Source: JADCCX01 sp031431475 (GTDB lineage: Bacteria; Pseudomonadota; Alphaproteobacteria; Rhizobiales; Beijerinckiaceae). Taken from it: 64,000 bases of DNA. The notes below the pieces were generated by a model. It saw only the letters and a program-made list of their open reading frames with translations. It was not told where the DNA came from and did no database searches. Below are positions 1 to 8,153 of the stretch, one piece after another. Each line of letters starts with the position of its first letter. The stretch's first letter is position 1. The stretch spans positions 121,396 through 185,395 of the forward strand of contig JANPDL010000021.1 of NCBI GenBank assembly GCA_031431475.1, in the 5' to 3' direction. The translations under genes were made by a program, and so were the position numbers.

Positions 1-642
1 CGCGCCGGGCGTAACGACCATGGCGATGACGAGAACAGCACCGACAGTCTGCAAGGCTGCGACCGTGCAGGCACTGAGCAGCACGAAGAACAATACCCGC
101 AATGCCCATGGGTTGAGCCCAACGCTGCGGGCGTGGCTTTCGTCGAAGAAGGCCAGCATCAGGTCTTTCCATTTGAAGCCGAGTATTGTTAGCGACACGG
201 CTGCAATGATGATCACCTGCATCACGTCCTCGTCCGAAATGGCGAGAATGTTGCCGAGCACGATGGATTGCACATTGACCGAGGTCGGATTGATAGAGAC
301 GATCAGAAGGCCTATGGCAAAAAACGTTGTAAAGACGAGCCCGATGACAGCATCCTCCCGCAGCATCGTCAGGCGTTTGACGAAGGTTATGCCGAGCGCA
401 GCGATGATCCCCGAAGTGAACGCGCCAACGGCATAGGGCAGCCCCAGCAGATAGGCGACCGCGACACCCGGAACGACGGAATGCGCCAGCGCATCCCCCA
501 TCAGGGCCCAGCCTTTGAGAATGAGATAGCAGGACAGGAAGGCACAGACTGCGCCCACCAAAGCACTCACCCAGATCGCCTTGGTCATGTAGTTGTAGGC
601 GAAGGGCTCAAGCATCAGATCCAGGACTTGCGACATGAACAT
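1..642 (-). CDS. sitC: Manganese/iron ABC transporter permease (SitC/MntC-like), C-terminus cut by the window edge
   Basis: Inner-membrane permease of an ABC importer for Mn/Fe-type divalent metals. The 214 visible codons read MFMSQVLDLMLEPFAYNYM and continue through repeated hydrophobic helices. The segment LKGWALMGDALAHSVVPGVA is characteristic of the ZnuB/SitC/MntB (ABC-3) permease family. The ATG shares one base with the stop of the ATPase gene upstream (TGATG), so the two are translationally coupled. Its neighbours (ATPase, cluster A-I binding protein, outer-membrane barrel) point to manganese or ferrous iron. The remaining C-terminal helices, and a possible second permease such as SitD, lie beyond position 1. 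Confidence 0.9.
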   Translation of the reverse strand, partial: MFMSQVLDLMLEPFAYNYMTKAIWVSALVGAVCAFLSCYLILKGWALMGDALAHSVVPGVAVAYLLGLPYAVGAFTSGIIAALGITFVKRLTMLREDAVIGLVFTTFFAIGLLIVSINPTSVNVQSIVLGNILAISDEDVMQVIIIAAVSLTILGFKWKDLMLAFFDESHARSVGLNPWALRVLFFVLLSACTVAALQTVGAVLVIAMVVTPGA

Positions 643-1523
643 CACGTGATCCCGTTACGCTCGGGTTTGACATGCTTCTCGCGGTCCCGCTCGCCATAAA
701 GCACCAGCGGACGCTCGTCGTCGGTCAGTACCGTCACCCGGCGCTCGTCGCCATCCTCATGGAGATCAGATCCCCCCAGACGGACATGACGCAACAGACC
801 GCCAAAGGCTACGGCCAGATTGGCTTCGGTAAATGTTGTCGGCGTGGGTCCGTAAGCAAGCACTGTCTTGTTGAACAGCACCACCTGGTCGCAAAAGTCA
901 GGCACACTGCCGAGATTGTGGGTGGACACAAACATCAGCCGCCCGTCATCGCGCAAGGCGCGAAGAAGATCGATGATGGCGGATTCGGTTTTGACATCGA
1001 CGCCAGTAAAGGGCTCATCCAGCAGGATTATCTCGCTTCCTTGTGCCAGAGCACGGGCCAGAAACACACGCTTCTTCTGGCCACCGGACAACTCGCCAAT
1101 CTGGTGCTTGCGGAAGTCGCTCATGCCGACACGCTCAAGCGCCTGATCGACAGCAGCATGGTCCACCTTGCCAGGAATGCGCAGGAAATTCATGTGGCCA
1201 TAGCGGCCCATCATCACGACGTCCTCGACCAGAACTGGGAAGTTCCAGTCGACATCCTCGCTTTGCGGCACATAGGCCACGAGCCCCTTCTTGAGGGCCA
1301 TGTTGACCGGCATACCGCAGATGCTGACCGTCCCAACCGTTGGCGTGAGAAACCCCATGAGCGTCTTGAACAGTGTCGACTTGCCCGAACCGTTGACGCC
1401 GACCAGGGCACAGATGGTTGATGCGCCAAGCTTGAAGGACGCATCGCGAACCGCCGAAACACCACTGGCATAACTGACAGTGATGTTTTCGGCTTCGATT
1501 GACGGCGACAGGCGGATTGTCAC
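642..1523 (-). CDS. sitB: Manganese/iron ABC transporter ATP-binding protein (SitB-like)
   Basis: Cytoplasmic ATPase that powers the metal importer. Walker A is GVNGSGKST at residues 42-50, the ABC signature LSGGQ is at about 145-149, and Walker B ILLDE ends near residue 170. The length of 293 aa is slightly long for the family because of a roughly 40-residue charged tail. The start is GTG (MTIRLSPS), the first start in frame, about 30 bp downstream of the binding-protein gene. The order binding protein, ATPase, permease is the standard sitABC order. Metal specificity is inferred from the binding protein, not from this subunit. Confidence 0.93.
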   Translation of the reverse strand: MTIRLSPSIEAENITVSYASGVSAVRDASFKLGASTICALVGVNGSGKSTLFKTLMGFLTPTVGTVSICGMPVNMALKKGLVAYVPQSEDVDWNFPVLVEDVVMMGRYGHMNFLRIPGKVDHAAVDQALERVGMSDFRKHQIGELSGGQKKRVFLARALAQGSEIILLDEPFTGVDVKTESAIIDLLRALRDDGRLMFVSTHNLGSVPDFCDQVVLFNKTVLAYGPTPTTFTEANLAVAFGGLLRHVRLGGSDLHEDGDERRVTVLTDDERPLVLYGERDREKHVKPERNGIT

Positions 1524-1554
1524 TCGAAAACCTCCATCTGCCGCACCGTCCCGA

Positions 1555-2511
1555 TCACTTCTTGAAGCCTTTCACAATGGTCTCGACCGTCACTTCCAGC
1601 AGCTTCAGATAGGTCGGAACAGGTCCGTTTGCCGCACTCAGGCTGTCAACATACAGCACGCCGCCGTAGCGCACACCTGTTTCGCGCGCGACCTGTTTCG
1701 CAGGCTTGTCCGATATGGTGCTTTCGCTGAACACCACAGGAATATTGTTCTTACGCACCAGATCAATGACCTTGCGCACCTGTTGCGGCGTGCCTTGCTC
1801 ATCCGCATTGATCGGCCAGAGATAGGCCTCCCGCATCCCGAAGTCACGGGTGAGATAACTGAACGCGCCTTCGCTGGTCACAAGCCAGCGCTGGTTCTCA
1901 GGAATGGTCGACAGGCGCTTGCGCAACGGCTCGTCCAGCGCCCTGATCTCGGCGGAATACGTGGCGGCGTTCTTCGTATAGACCTCCGCATTGGCCGGAT
2001 CAGCCTTGGCCAGCGCCTTACGGATATTCTCGACATAGATCAGTGCATTCGTGGGTGACATCCAGGCATGCGGATTGGGCTTGTCGGTGTACGGGCCGTC
2101 TTTGATCCCCATGGGCACAATGCCATCCGTTATCACGACACTGGGGACGCCCTTCACGTTCTCGAAGAACTTCTCGAACCAGCGCTCGAGGTTCATGCCG
2201 TTCCACAGGATAAGATCAGCCGATTGCGCCTTCACCACATCGAGCGGTGTGGGCGCATAATCATGGATTTCAGCGCCTGATTTGGTAACGGATTCCACGA
2301 TGGCCGCCGTGCCTGCCACATTCTGCGCGATGTCCTGAATGATGGTGAAGGTGGTCACCACACGCAGCGGCTTGCCCGGCGGGCGCGGTGTTTGGGCTTG
2401 TGCCAGCGTTGAGCCCAATGACCAACCGGCAATGAGAACAGCTGAGACCGTAAAGACACGCAGCAGGCGCCTGCGAAACACGTTTGTTGGATTGAGTTGG
2501 GTAGCTAACAT
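1555..2511 (-). CDS. sitA: Periplasmic metal-binding protein of the Mn/Fe ABC importer (SitA-like, cluster A-I)
   Basis: Captures the metal in the periplasm and delivers it to the permease. An N-terminal signal segment ends near the AQAQ at residue 40. The expected ligand quartet is visible: His83 (IHDYAP), His148 (NPHAW), Glu214 (TSEGAF) and Asp289 (YVDS). A His/His/Glu/Asp set is typical of Mn/Fe proteins (SitA, MntA, PsaA). The His-rich loop typical of zinc-specific ZnuA is absent. At 318 aa the length is normal. AAGGGG lies just upstream of the ATG. The gene follows the outer-membrane barrel gene after 26 bp and probably shares its promoter. Confidence 0.93.
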   Translation of the reverse strand: MLATQLNPTNVFRRRLLRVFTVSAVLIAGWSLGSTLAQAQTPRPPGKPLRVVTTFTIIQDIAQNVAGTAAIVESVTKSGAEIHDYAPTPLDVVKAQSADLILWNGMNLERWFEKFFENVKGVPSVVITDGIVPMGIKDGPYTDKPNPHAWMSPTNALIYVENIRKALAKADPANAEVYTKNAATYSAEIRALDEPLRKRLSTIPENQRWLVTSEGAFSYLTRDFGMREAYLWPINADEQGTPQQVRKVIDLVRKNNIPVVFSESTISDKPAKQVARETGVRYGGVLYVDSLSAANGPVPTYLKLLEVTVETIVKGFKK

Positions 2512-2537
2512 GAGATGCCCCTTGTGCTGGATTGAGA

Positions 2538-3557
2538 TCAGAATGTGTAGCCAAGCTTCAGCTTGGCGATGTGATGGCTGAAATTTGTGGTGTCGAGTGA
2601 ACCCGGAACGCCTTGAGCTTTTCCGGCGACCTGCACGCCCAAGGTGCCGGACACACTGAGCTTGCCGGACACAGGCTCCCAGAAGAAGGTTGGACCCACG
2701 AACCAGGCCTGACCACTGAGCCGATTCAGGAATGCCCCGTCATATGCTCGCAGATGCTGCAATTCGACCCCGACAAACAGAGGGTCAGCCACCTTGAGGG
2801 CAGCTGCGGCCCGCAGGTTGAGACTTGAACTCCGGCACCAGGCACTTAACCCAGCGGCCGCAGGCACGCAGCCGTTCAGCCCCAACGGCTCCGCCGTCGC
2901 GTAGGCATGGGCAAACTCGATGCTGAATGCTCCAAACAGCCGGTCCGGCACAACAGCGAAATCGGCCAACACCTTGTAAGTGTTCGAAAACTGGCGTGAC
3001 CGCTCGGAGCCGACAAAAGGCGTCAGCGGATCAGTCAGCCGCGTATTCACCCAGGAGTAGCCGGGCTCGGTCACCAGTGTCAGCCCAATGCCATGCGTTG
3101 CACGACCCAGCAGTTTGTATTTGATCTCGATCTGTCCGCCGAAGGCAGTTGTGCGATCTGTTGTTGACGTCAGCCGATCAGTCCCACGTCCGAGACCGAT
3201 GTTGAGCGAGGGACCGACTTCCAGACAGGGCAACAAGCCATATGGAACACTGGCCTTCAGCGAATGGCCGCTGAATGACCCGCCACGGCGTCCGAAAGCG
3301 CCGCCATATTCAAGTCCTGCGCCAAGTGAGCCAGGATCTGCCACATCGGATCCCGACCCGAAACCAAAGACATCGGCTGGCAAGGCACTTTCCTTTGTCT
3401 CCTTGCACCCCGCGAATGCAACCTCCTCGGATGGCGTGATCTTGTTCTTGCGAAGATCAGCAGCGCTTGCATATCCCGGCGCTGCGGCCACCAGCGCAGC
3501 TGACAACACGCACGCTATCTTGCCGCTTCGCCGACGCCGCCACCAACCCTTGATCAT
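2538..3557 (-). CDS. Predicted outer-membrane beta-barrel protein, first gene of the metal-uptake operon
   Basis: A 339-aa secreted protein. The signal peptide (MIKGWWRRRRSGKIA, then a hydrophobic stretch) ends at about ASA|ADL. The body is rich in alternating Gly/Ser/aromatic strands, and the last residues, KLKLGYTF, form a C-terminal outer-membrane barrel signature ending in Phe. I chose the ATG preceded by GGAGAG; longer in-frame starts would put a non-signal sequence in front and run through the operator palindromes. It sits 26 bp upstream of the binding-protein gene. By context it may be the outer-membrane entry channel for Mn/Fe, analogous in role to rhizobial MnoP, but I see no sequence basis for claiming homology. 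It could also be a general porin-like protein. Confidence 0.75.
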   Translation of the reverse strand: MIKGWWRRRRSGKIACVLSAALVAAAPGYASAADLRKNKITPSEEVAFAGCKETKESALPADVFGFGSGSDVADPGSLGAGLEYGGAFGRRGGSFSGHSLKASVPYGLLPCLEVGPSLNIGLGRGTDRLTSTTDRTTAFGGQIEIKYKLLGRATHGIGLTLVTEPGYSWVNTRLTDPLTPFVGSERSRQFSNTYKVLADFAVVPDRLFGAFSIEFAHAYATAEPLGLNGCVPAAAGLSAWCRSSSLNLRAAAALKVADPLFVGVELQHLRAYDGAFLNRLSGQAWFVGPTFFWEPVSGKLSVSGTLGVQVAGKAQGVPGSLDTTNFSHHIAKLKLGYTF

Positions 3558-3593
3558 AGTCGTCTCTCCATCATTGAGTGACGACAGTGCTAA

Positions 3594-3637
3594 TGCGAAT
3601 GATTTGCATCTGTCAATACAGTTGCGAATGATTTGCA
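3594..3637 (-). promoter_or_regulatory. Two identical 15-bp Fur/Mur-like boxes upstream of the metal-uptake operon
   Basis: The sequence TGCGAATGATTTGCA occurs exactly twice, at 3594-3608 and 3623-3637. The copies are 29 bp apart centre to centre, close to three helical turns. Each is an imperfect inverted repeat (TGCRAAT-N-ATTTGCA). The proximal copy lies 37 bp before the barrel gene's ATG, where it would overlap the promoter. Its form matches the Fur/Mur-box type known in alphaproteobacteria, which represses Mn/Fe uptake genes when metal is plentiful. The regulator assignment is inferred. Confidence 0.7.
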
Positions 3638-3722
3638 AAAATAAGAGCGCAACTGCAAAGCAGTAGGATGACGCTAGAACGGGCGATAAAATCACTTTTG
3701 CGTCGGCATTAAGCCTGTCGTC

Positions 3723-3985
3723 ATGCGTATGACCGAACAGCGCAAGATTATCCTGCGCCCGCTGGAAAACAAAGGCGCGCTCCAGCGCCATGCCTTCGAC
3801 GAGAGGCCACGCGTTTCGAAAACACCGACACCAAACATTATGATCGTCAGATTGGCCTCAATACAGGCACGGACATTGAGTCCCGGTTCGAAAAGTTCGA
3901 GAAACGCCAGGCGGAAATTGCGGCTGAACTGGGCCATGAGACCATGCGTCACAAGCTGGAACTGTGTTGCTGCAAGAGCTCATGA
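3723..3985 (+). pseudogene. Decayed Fur-family (Fur/Mur-like) regulator gene
   Basis: The start encodes MRMTEQRKIILRPLEN, matching the conserved N-terminus of Fur/Mur proteins (xRMTEQRxxIxxVLE). It then jumps directly to GALQRHAFDE, the hinge after the winged helix. About 40 codons, holding most of the DNA-binding domain including the recognition helix, are missing. Near 3803 the frame must shift; the other frame then continues as ATRFENTDTKHYD, RFEKFEKRQAEIAAELG and MRHKLELCCCKSS, which fits the dimerisation domain, and ends at TGA 3983-3985. A deletion plus a frameshift means no working regulator. It is divergent from the metal operon, the natural place for its own regulator gene. Confidence 0.8.
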
Positions 3986-4196
3986 CGGGTGACTGGAGAG
4001 AAACCACACTAAACACGCGACTCGCCTGCCGGATCTTTACAGGGGCGGCTCACAGGCGCGTGTGACAACATTTGAATGTCTGGTGGAATGCAGAAAAACT
4101 GATCATTAGGGCGTGTCGTCAGTCCCCAAGACTGCTGCCAATGCGCCTTAGCCTCTGAGCTGGTACCGCTCAATATCGTCCGGAAAGGCTGAAAGC

Positions 4197-5492
4197 CTAC
4201 AAATCTCCCATGAGCCTCGGCAGAAATAGCGCGATCTCGGGCACGAAGGTCACAAGCAACAGCGAACACAGCATAGCCAGCACAAACCACAGAACCCAAG
4301 GTACGGTTGATTCCATGGTGCAGCCCGCAACCTTGCAGGTCACCATCAGGTTAACCGCCATGGGTGGTGTGAACTGGCCGATGGCGATGTTCATGGTCAT
4401 GATGATGCCAAACCACGTCAGGTTCCAGCCATAGGTCTTGGCGATGGGCAGCAGGATCGGCAGGAACACGAGGAAGATCGAAACGCCGTCGATCAGCATG
4501 CCCGCGATCAGCAGGATAACCGTGATTGCCAGCAGCATCACCGTTTCATTCGCAGTGAAAGAGATGAGTGTTTTGGCAGCCGCATCGAAAGTTCCGACTG
4601 TGGAGCCTGCATGGGCAAAGACCGAGGCCAACGCGATGATAATCATCACGACGGCTGATATTTCTGCTGATTGCGCAAGCACCTCGTAGATCTTCTTCAT
4701 GTCGAGCGTGCGATAAATGAACACGCCGACGAACAACCCATAGAAAACGGCCACGACAGCCGCTTCCGTCGGCGTGAAGGCACCGGAACGCAAGCCACCG
4801 AGGATCACGATGGGTGCCATCAGGCCCCAGATCGCTTCCTTGAAAGTCTGCCAGATCGGCGGACGCACAACATTCGGATCCGGCTTGCCGAACCCGTGTT
4901 TCTTCGCCAGCCAGATCGCCGGGAACAGCAGTGACAGGCCAGCGAGCACGCCGGGGATCAGGCCACCGAGAAACAGCGCGTTGAGCGATACGCCTGGCAC
5001 AAGCACGGAATAGACGATGAAGGCTATTGAGGGCGGGATGAGAATAGCCGTCGAGCCCGCCGCTGCCGTCAGGCTGGCAATGTAGGGGCGTGGATAGCCC
5101 TGTTTCAGCATGGACGGTGCCAGAACCATCGCAACCGCTGCGGCATCCGCCGGGCCAGAGCCGGATATACCGCCCAGAACCATGCAGACGATGACAGCGA
5201 CAATGGCTAGCCCGCCCGTGCGGTTACCGATGCAGGCCTCGGCAAAGCGCACCAGCCGTTCGGCCACGCCCGATTTCTCGAACATCATGCCGGCCACAAT
5301 AAAGACCGGAAGAGCCAGCAGCGGATATTTGGCAATGCCGGTCCAGACATTGGTCGGGAACGCCATGATGCCAAGTTTCTCGATGGCGAGAACGGCAACG
5401 CCGGCGATGCCAAGCGCCACGCCCAGCGGCATGCCGATGAACAGGAGGGCAAAAAAGCCTGCCAGCAGGATAAAAGAGCCTTCCGCAACCAT
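4197..5492 (-). CDS. dctM: TRAP transporter large permease (DctM family)
   Basis: Large membrane subunit of a tripartite, ion-gradient-driven importer for organic acids. At 431 aa it has about a dozen hydrophobic helices, starts MVAEGSFILLAGFFALLFIG, and contains motifs typical of DctM such as GISGSGPADAAAV and PPSIAFIVYSV. The ATG shares one base with the stop of the small permease gene (TGATG); an upstream in-frame extension inside that gene is unlikely to be used. It is the last gene of a minus-strand run that starts with dehydrogenase E1 genes, so the substrate is probably a 2-oxo acid or a precursor of one. Confidence 0.93.
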   Translation of the reverse strand: MVAEGSFILLAGFFALLFIGMPLGVALGIAGVAVLAIEKLGIMAFPTNVWTGIAKYPLLALPVFIVAGMMFEKSGVAERLVRFAEACIGNRTGGLAIVAVIVCMVLGGISGSGPADAAAVAMVLAPSMLKQGYPRPYIASLTAAAGSTAILIPPSIAFIVYSVLVPGVSLNALFLGGLIPGVLAGLSLLFPAIWLAKKHGFGKPDPNVVRPPIWQTFKEAIWGLMAPIVILGGLRSGAFTPTEAAVVAVFYGLFVGVFIYRTLDMKKIYEVLAQSAEISAVVMIIIALASVFAHAGSTVGTFDAAAKTLISFTANETVMLLAITVILLIAGMLIDGVSIFLVFLPILLPIAKTYGWNLTWFGIIMTMNIAIGQFTPPMAVNLMVTCKVAGCTMESTVPWVLWFVLAMLCSLLLVTFVPEIALFLPRLMGDL

Positions 5493-6010
5493 CAGGCACC
5501 CACCGTGCGGGCAACACGCACGAAGCGGCCAAGAATGCGCAAGCAGATCAGACAGCTCAACACCGGCAGCGCGACGGTGTAGCGCCATTGCGGAATGCCA
5601 AGGCCCGGTGAGAGCACCTCGAAGCGGTACTCATCCCAGACATAGCGGGTAGCCAGCCATGTCAGCAGGCCGAACAGTGCGAGGCAAACCGCGAGGATGA
5701 ACAGTTCCAGCACCCGCTGCTTGGGGATGGACATACGCTCAACCAGAAATGTCAGCCGAATATGCCGGTCACCCGCGAAAGCCGCCGCCGTACCGACCAG
5801 CGCGCCGATCACCATCAGCGCCACCGACAATTCCTCCGTGAACGCAAAGGAGATGTTGGTGAAATAGCGCACGAGCACATTGGCGAAGGTGATGAGGCAC
5901 AGAATGCCCATCACTGCAGCGCCAAAAATGCGCTCGATGCTCTCGGAAACAGCAGGCGGGGCCTCCCCCAGCTTGAGGCCGGGGGCCTGGATATCGGCAT
6001 GATCAGTCAT
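5492..6010 (-). CDS. dctQ: TRAP transporter small permease (DctQ family)
   Basis: Small four-helix membrane subunit that pairs with the large permease. At 172 aa it has hydrophobic segments near residues 30-50, 60-80, 100-120 and 140-160, with the family-like stretch ALMVIGALVGTAAAF followed by GDRHIRLTFL. It lies between the binding protein (42 bp upstream) and the large permease (1-base overlap), the usual dctPQM order. No clear Shine-Dalgarno sequence is visible, which fits translational coupling. Confidence 0.9.
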   Translation of the reverse strand: MTDHADIQAPGLKLGEAPPAVSESIERIFGAAVMGILCLITFANVLVRYFTNISFAFTEELSVALMVIGALVGTAAAFAGDRHIRLTFLVERMSIPKQRVLELFILAVCLALFGLLTWLATRYVWDEYRFEVLSPGLGIPQWRYTVALPVLSCLICLRILGRFVRVARTVGA

Positions 6011-6052
6011 GGGAGAAGCGCCTGCTGCGAGTGAAAGCTGGACCAGAAAAGA

Positions 6053-7093
6053 TCATGCCCTCGCCGCAATCGCCATTTCGGCCTTCTTCACCAGATCAGC
6101 GCCAATCGTCTGCGCCCATTTGTCGAACACCGGGCGCGTCGCTTTCGCAAAAGCCTGCTTCTCTTCGGGAGTCGAATTGACAACAGCGACGCCCCGCTTG
6201 GTCAGTTCCTCATAGGACGAACGGTCGGCATCGAGCACACCAAGCCCCTTGCGCGACGCGCGGATATTTTCGGTTGCTGCTTCTTTCGCAGCGGCAGCCA
6301 CCAGTTCCTTGTCGGCAGCCGAGAAGCTTTCCCAGATCGGCTTGGCCACGTGATAGATCGCGGCATCGGCACAGTAATTCCAAACTGTGAGGTGCTTTTG
6401 CGCCAGTGTGTCCATCTTGAGGCCCAGGAATAGGTTCACCGGATTCTCTTGCCCGTCGATGGCACCGCTGGAGAGAGCGGGCTGGAGATCGGCAAAGGAC
6501 ATCTGCACGGGGTTTGCGCCCATCGCGGTGTAGATATCGGAGAAGATAGCCCCGGCAGCGAATCGGATCTTCAGGCCCTTCAGATCATCCGGGGTGCGGA
6601 TCGCTTTCTTCGAATTGGAAATTTCGCGGAAACCGTTCTCACCCCAGGCCAGCGGCATCACGTCTCGCGTCGCCAGAATCTTGAACAGATCCTGCCCGAC
6701 AGGTCCATTGATGATGGCATCAAACGCCTTGTGATCCGGCATCAGGAAAGGCATCGAAAACAGCGTCAGTTCCTTCACCTGTGGCGACAGGTTGATCGTC
6801 GAGGACACCGTCATGTCGATGACATCCTGACGCATCGCGACCAGCTCGCGCGTTTGGTCGCCGCCGACAAGGGCAGAGCCTGGATAGACCTTCATGTTGA
6901 TGCGACCACCGCTCTTCTGCGCGACGATCTCTGACCAGCGGAATGCTCCCTCAGCCATAGAGATCGGGCGGTTGCCAACGACCGAGACCTTGTATTCGGT
7001 CTTCAGACTCTGCGCCTTCGACACCCATGGCATCGTAATGCCAGAAGCTGCTGCACCAAGAAGCACTGTGCGGCGTGAGAATGGAACTGTCAT
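6053..7093 (-). CDS. dctP: TRAP transporter solute-binding protein (DctP family)
   Basis: Periplasmic receptor for the TRAP importer. The 346-aa protein begins MTVPFSRRTVLLGAAASG, a twin-arginine-like signal (SRRTVLLG) before the mature part at about KAQ. The DctP fold signature is present: GLKIRFAAGAIFSDIY carries the arginine that normally binds the substrate carboxylate, followed by NPVQMSFADLQPALSSGAID. GGGAGGAGATC just before the ATG is a strong ribosome binding site. The ligand is probably a monocarboxylate or 2-oxo acid, given the E1 genes directly upstream. Confidence 0.92.
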   Translation of the reverse strand: MTVPFSRRTVLLGAAASGITMPWVSKAQSLKTEYKVSVVGNRPISMAEGAFRWSEIVAQKSGGRINMKVYPGSALVGGDQTRELVAMRQDVIDMTVSSTINLSPQVKELTLFSMPFLMPDHKAFDAIINGPVGQDLFKILATRDVMPLAWGENGFREISNSKKAIRTPDDLKGLKIRFAAGAIFSDIYTAMGANPVQMSFADLQPALSSGAIDGQENPVNLFLGLKMDTLAQKHLTVWNYCADAAIYHVAKPIWESFSAADKELVAAAAKEAATENIRASRKGLGVLDADRSSYEELTKRGVAVVNSTPEEKQAFAKATRPVFDKWAQTIGADLVKKAEMAIAARA

Positions 7094-7184
7094 ACTGATC
7101 TCCTCCCGAGAGATTGCCCGTTATTTTCGAGGGGCTTTGGTTACATAAAATCCGAAGATCACAAGAGTCGCAACGGAAAACGGA

Positions 7185-8153
7185 TCATCGCGACAAAAGT
7201 TCGTTCGCCGCCCTCGTCACCATCTTCGGCGTGATGAAGCATGCGGCCTCAAGCTGTGGCGCAAACGGGACGGGAATCCGCGGCGAGGCCACGCGACGGA
7301 TACCTTTGATATCTTCCGCTTTCTCTGCAACGGTGGAAACCACCTCCGCCGCAAAGCCGGATGCGCCAACCCCTTCCTGCACCACCACCAGTCGCTTCGT
7401 CCGGTTGACAGAAGCCAGCACAGCCGCCTCGTCCCATGGCCAGAGGCTGCGCAGATCGAAAAGATCGACGCCCCTGCCCTGTTCCTTCAGCTGCATGGCG
7501 GCAGCCTCGGCCACAGGCATTGCCTGCGCCCAGGACACGATGGTTATATCATCTCCGGCCATAACCTGACGCGCCTTGCCGAACGGAATGGCTGGCCACT
7601 CATCCGGCATATCGACGATCTGTTTGAAGAAACTCTTGGGCTCGAAAAACACCACGGGATCGTCACAGCGTACCGCGCTGCGCAAAAGGCCTGCAAGGTC
7701 AAGCGCATTGGACGGCGCAACCACAACGAGTCCTGGCACATTCACAAACCAGCTTTCGATCACCTGGCTGTGTTGCGCGGCGGAACCGGGGTGCAAGCCG
7801 TGCGGCATGCGCACGACGACACTCGCCCTGCCCTGTCCGCCAAACATGTAACGCACCTTGGCGATCTGGTTCACCAGTTCATCGATTGCCGGCATGACGA
7901 AATCCGCGATGCGCATCTCGATAACGGGTCGCGTTCCGACAAGTGCTGCACCGAGGCCCGCGCCCATGATCGTTGATTCTGCAATCGGCGTGTTGACCAC
8001 GCGCTTTGCCCCAAATTCCTGATAAAGACCCTTGTATTGCTGGAAAATGCCACCGAATTGCACATCCTCGCCCAGAATCCATATGCGCTCATCGCGGCGC
8101 ATTTCGTCGGCCAGAGTCCGAGCCGCGACTTCCCCCATCGTGAGCGTATTCAT
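7185..8153 (-). CDS. Thiamine-diphosphate 2-oxoacid/acetoin dehydrogenase E1, beta subunit
   Basis: Beta half of the heterotetrameric E1 that decarboxylates a 2-oxo acid or cleaves acetoin. The 322-aa protein starts MNTLTMGEVAARTLADEMRR and has the family blocks ILGEDVQFGGIFQ, NTPIAESTIMGAGLGAA and RMPHGLHPGSAAQHSQ, the last corresponding to the phosphate-side loop. The C-terminal transketolase domain begins around residue 190. It overlaps the alpha-subunit gene by four bases (ATGA), so the subunits are co-translated. No E2 (lipoyl) or E3 gene is adjacent. Confidence 0.92.
   Translation of the reverse strand: MNTLTMGEVAARTLADEMRRDERIWILGEDVQFGGIFQQYKGLYQEFGAKRVVNTPIAESTIMGAGLGAALVGTRPVIEMRIADFVMPAIDELVNQIAKVRYMFGGQGRASVVVRMPHGLHPGSAAQHSQVIESWFVNVPGLVVVAPSNALDLAGLLRSAVRCDDPVVFFEPKSFFKQIVDMPDEWPAIPFGKARQVMAGDDITIVSWAQAMPVAEAAAMQLKEQGRGVDLFDLRSLWPWDEAAVLASVNRTKRLVVVQEGVGASGFAAEVVSTVAEKAEDIKGIRRVASPRIPVPFAPQLEAACFITPKMVTRAANELLSR

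Noticed and set aside
3986..4196. A gene or terminator between the fur-like pseudogene and the TRAP permease
   Set aside because: Only short frames without conserved features and no convincing hairpin with a T-run were seen.
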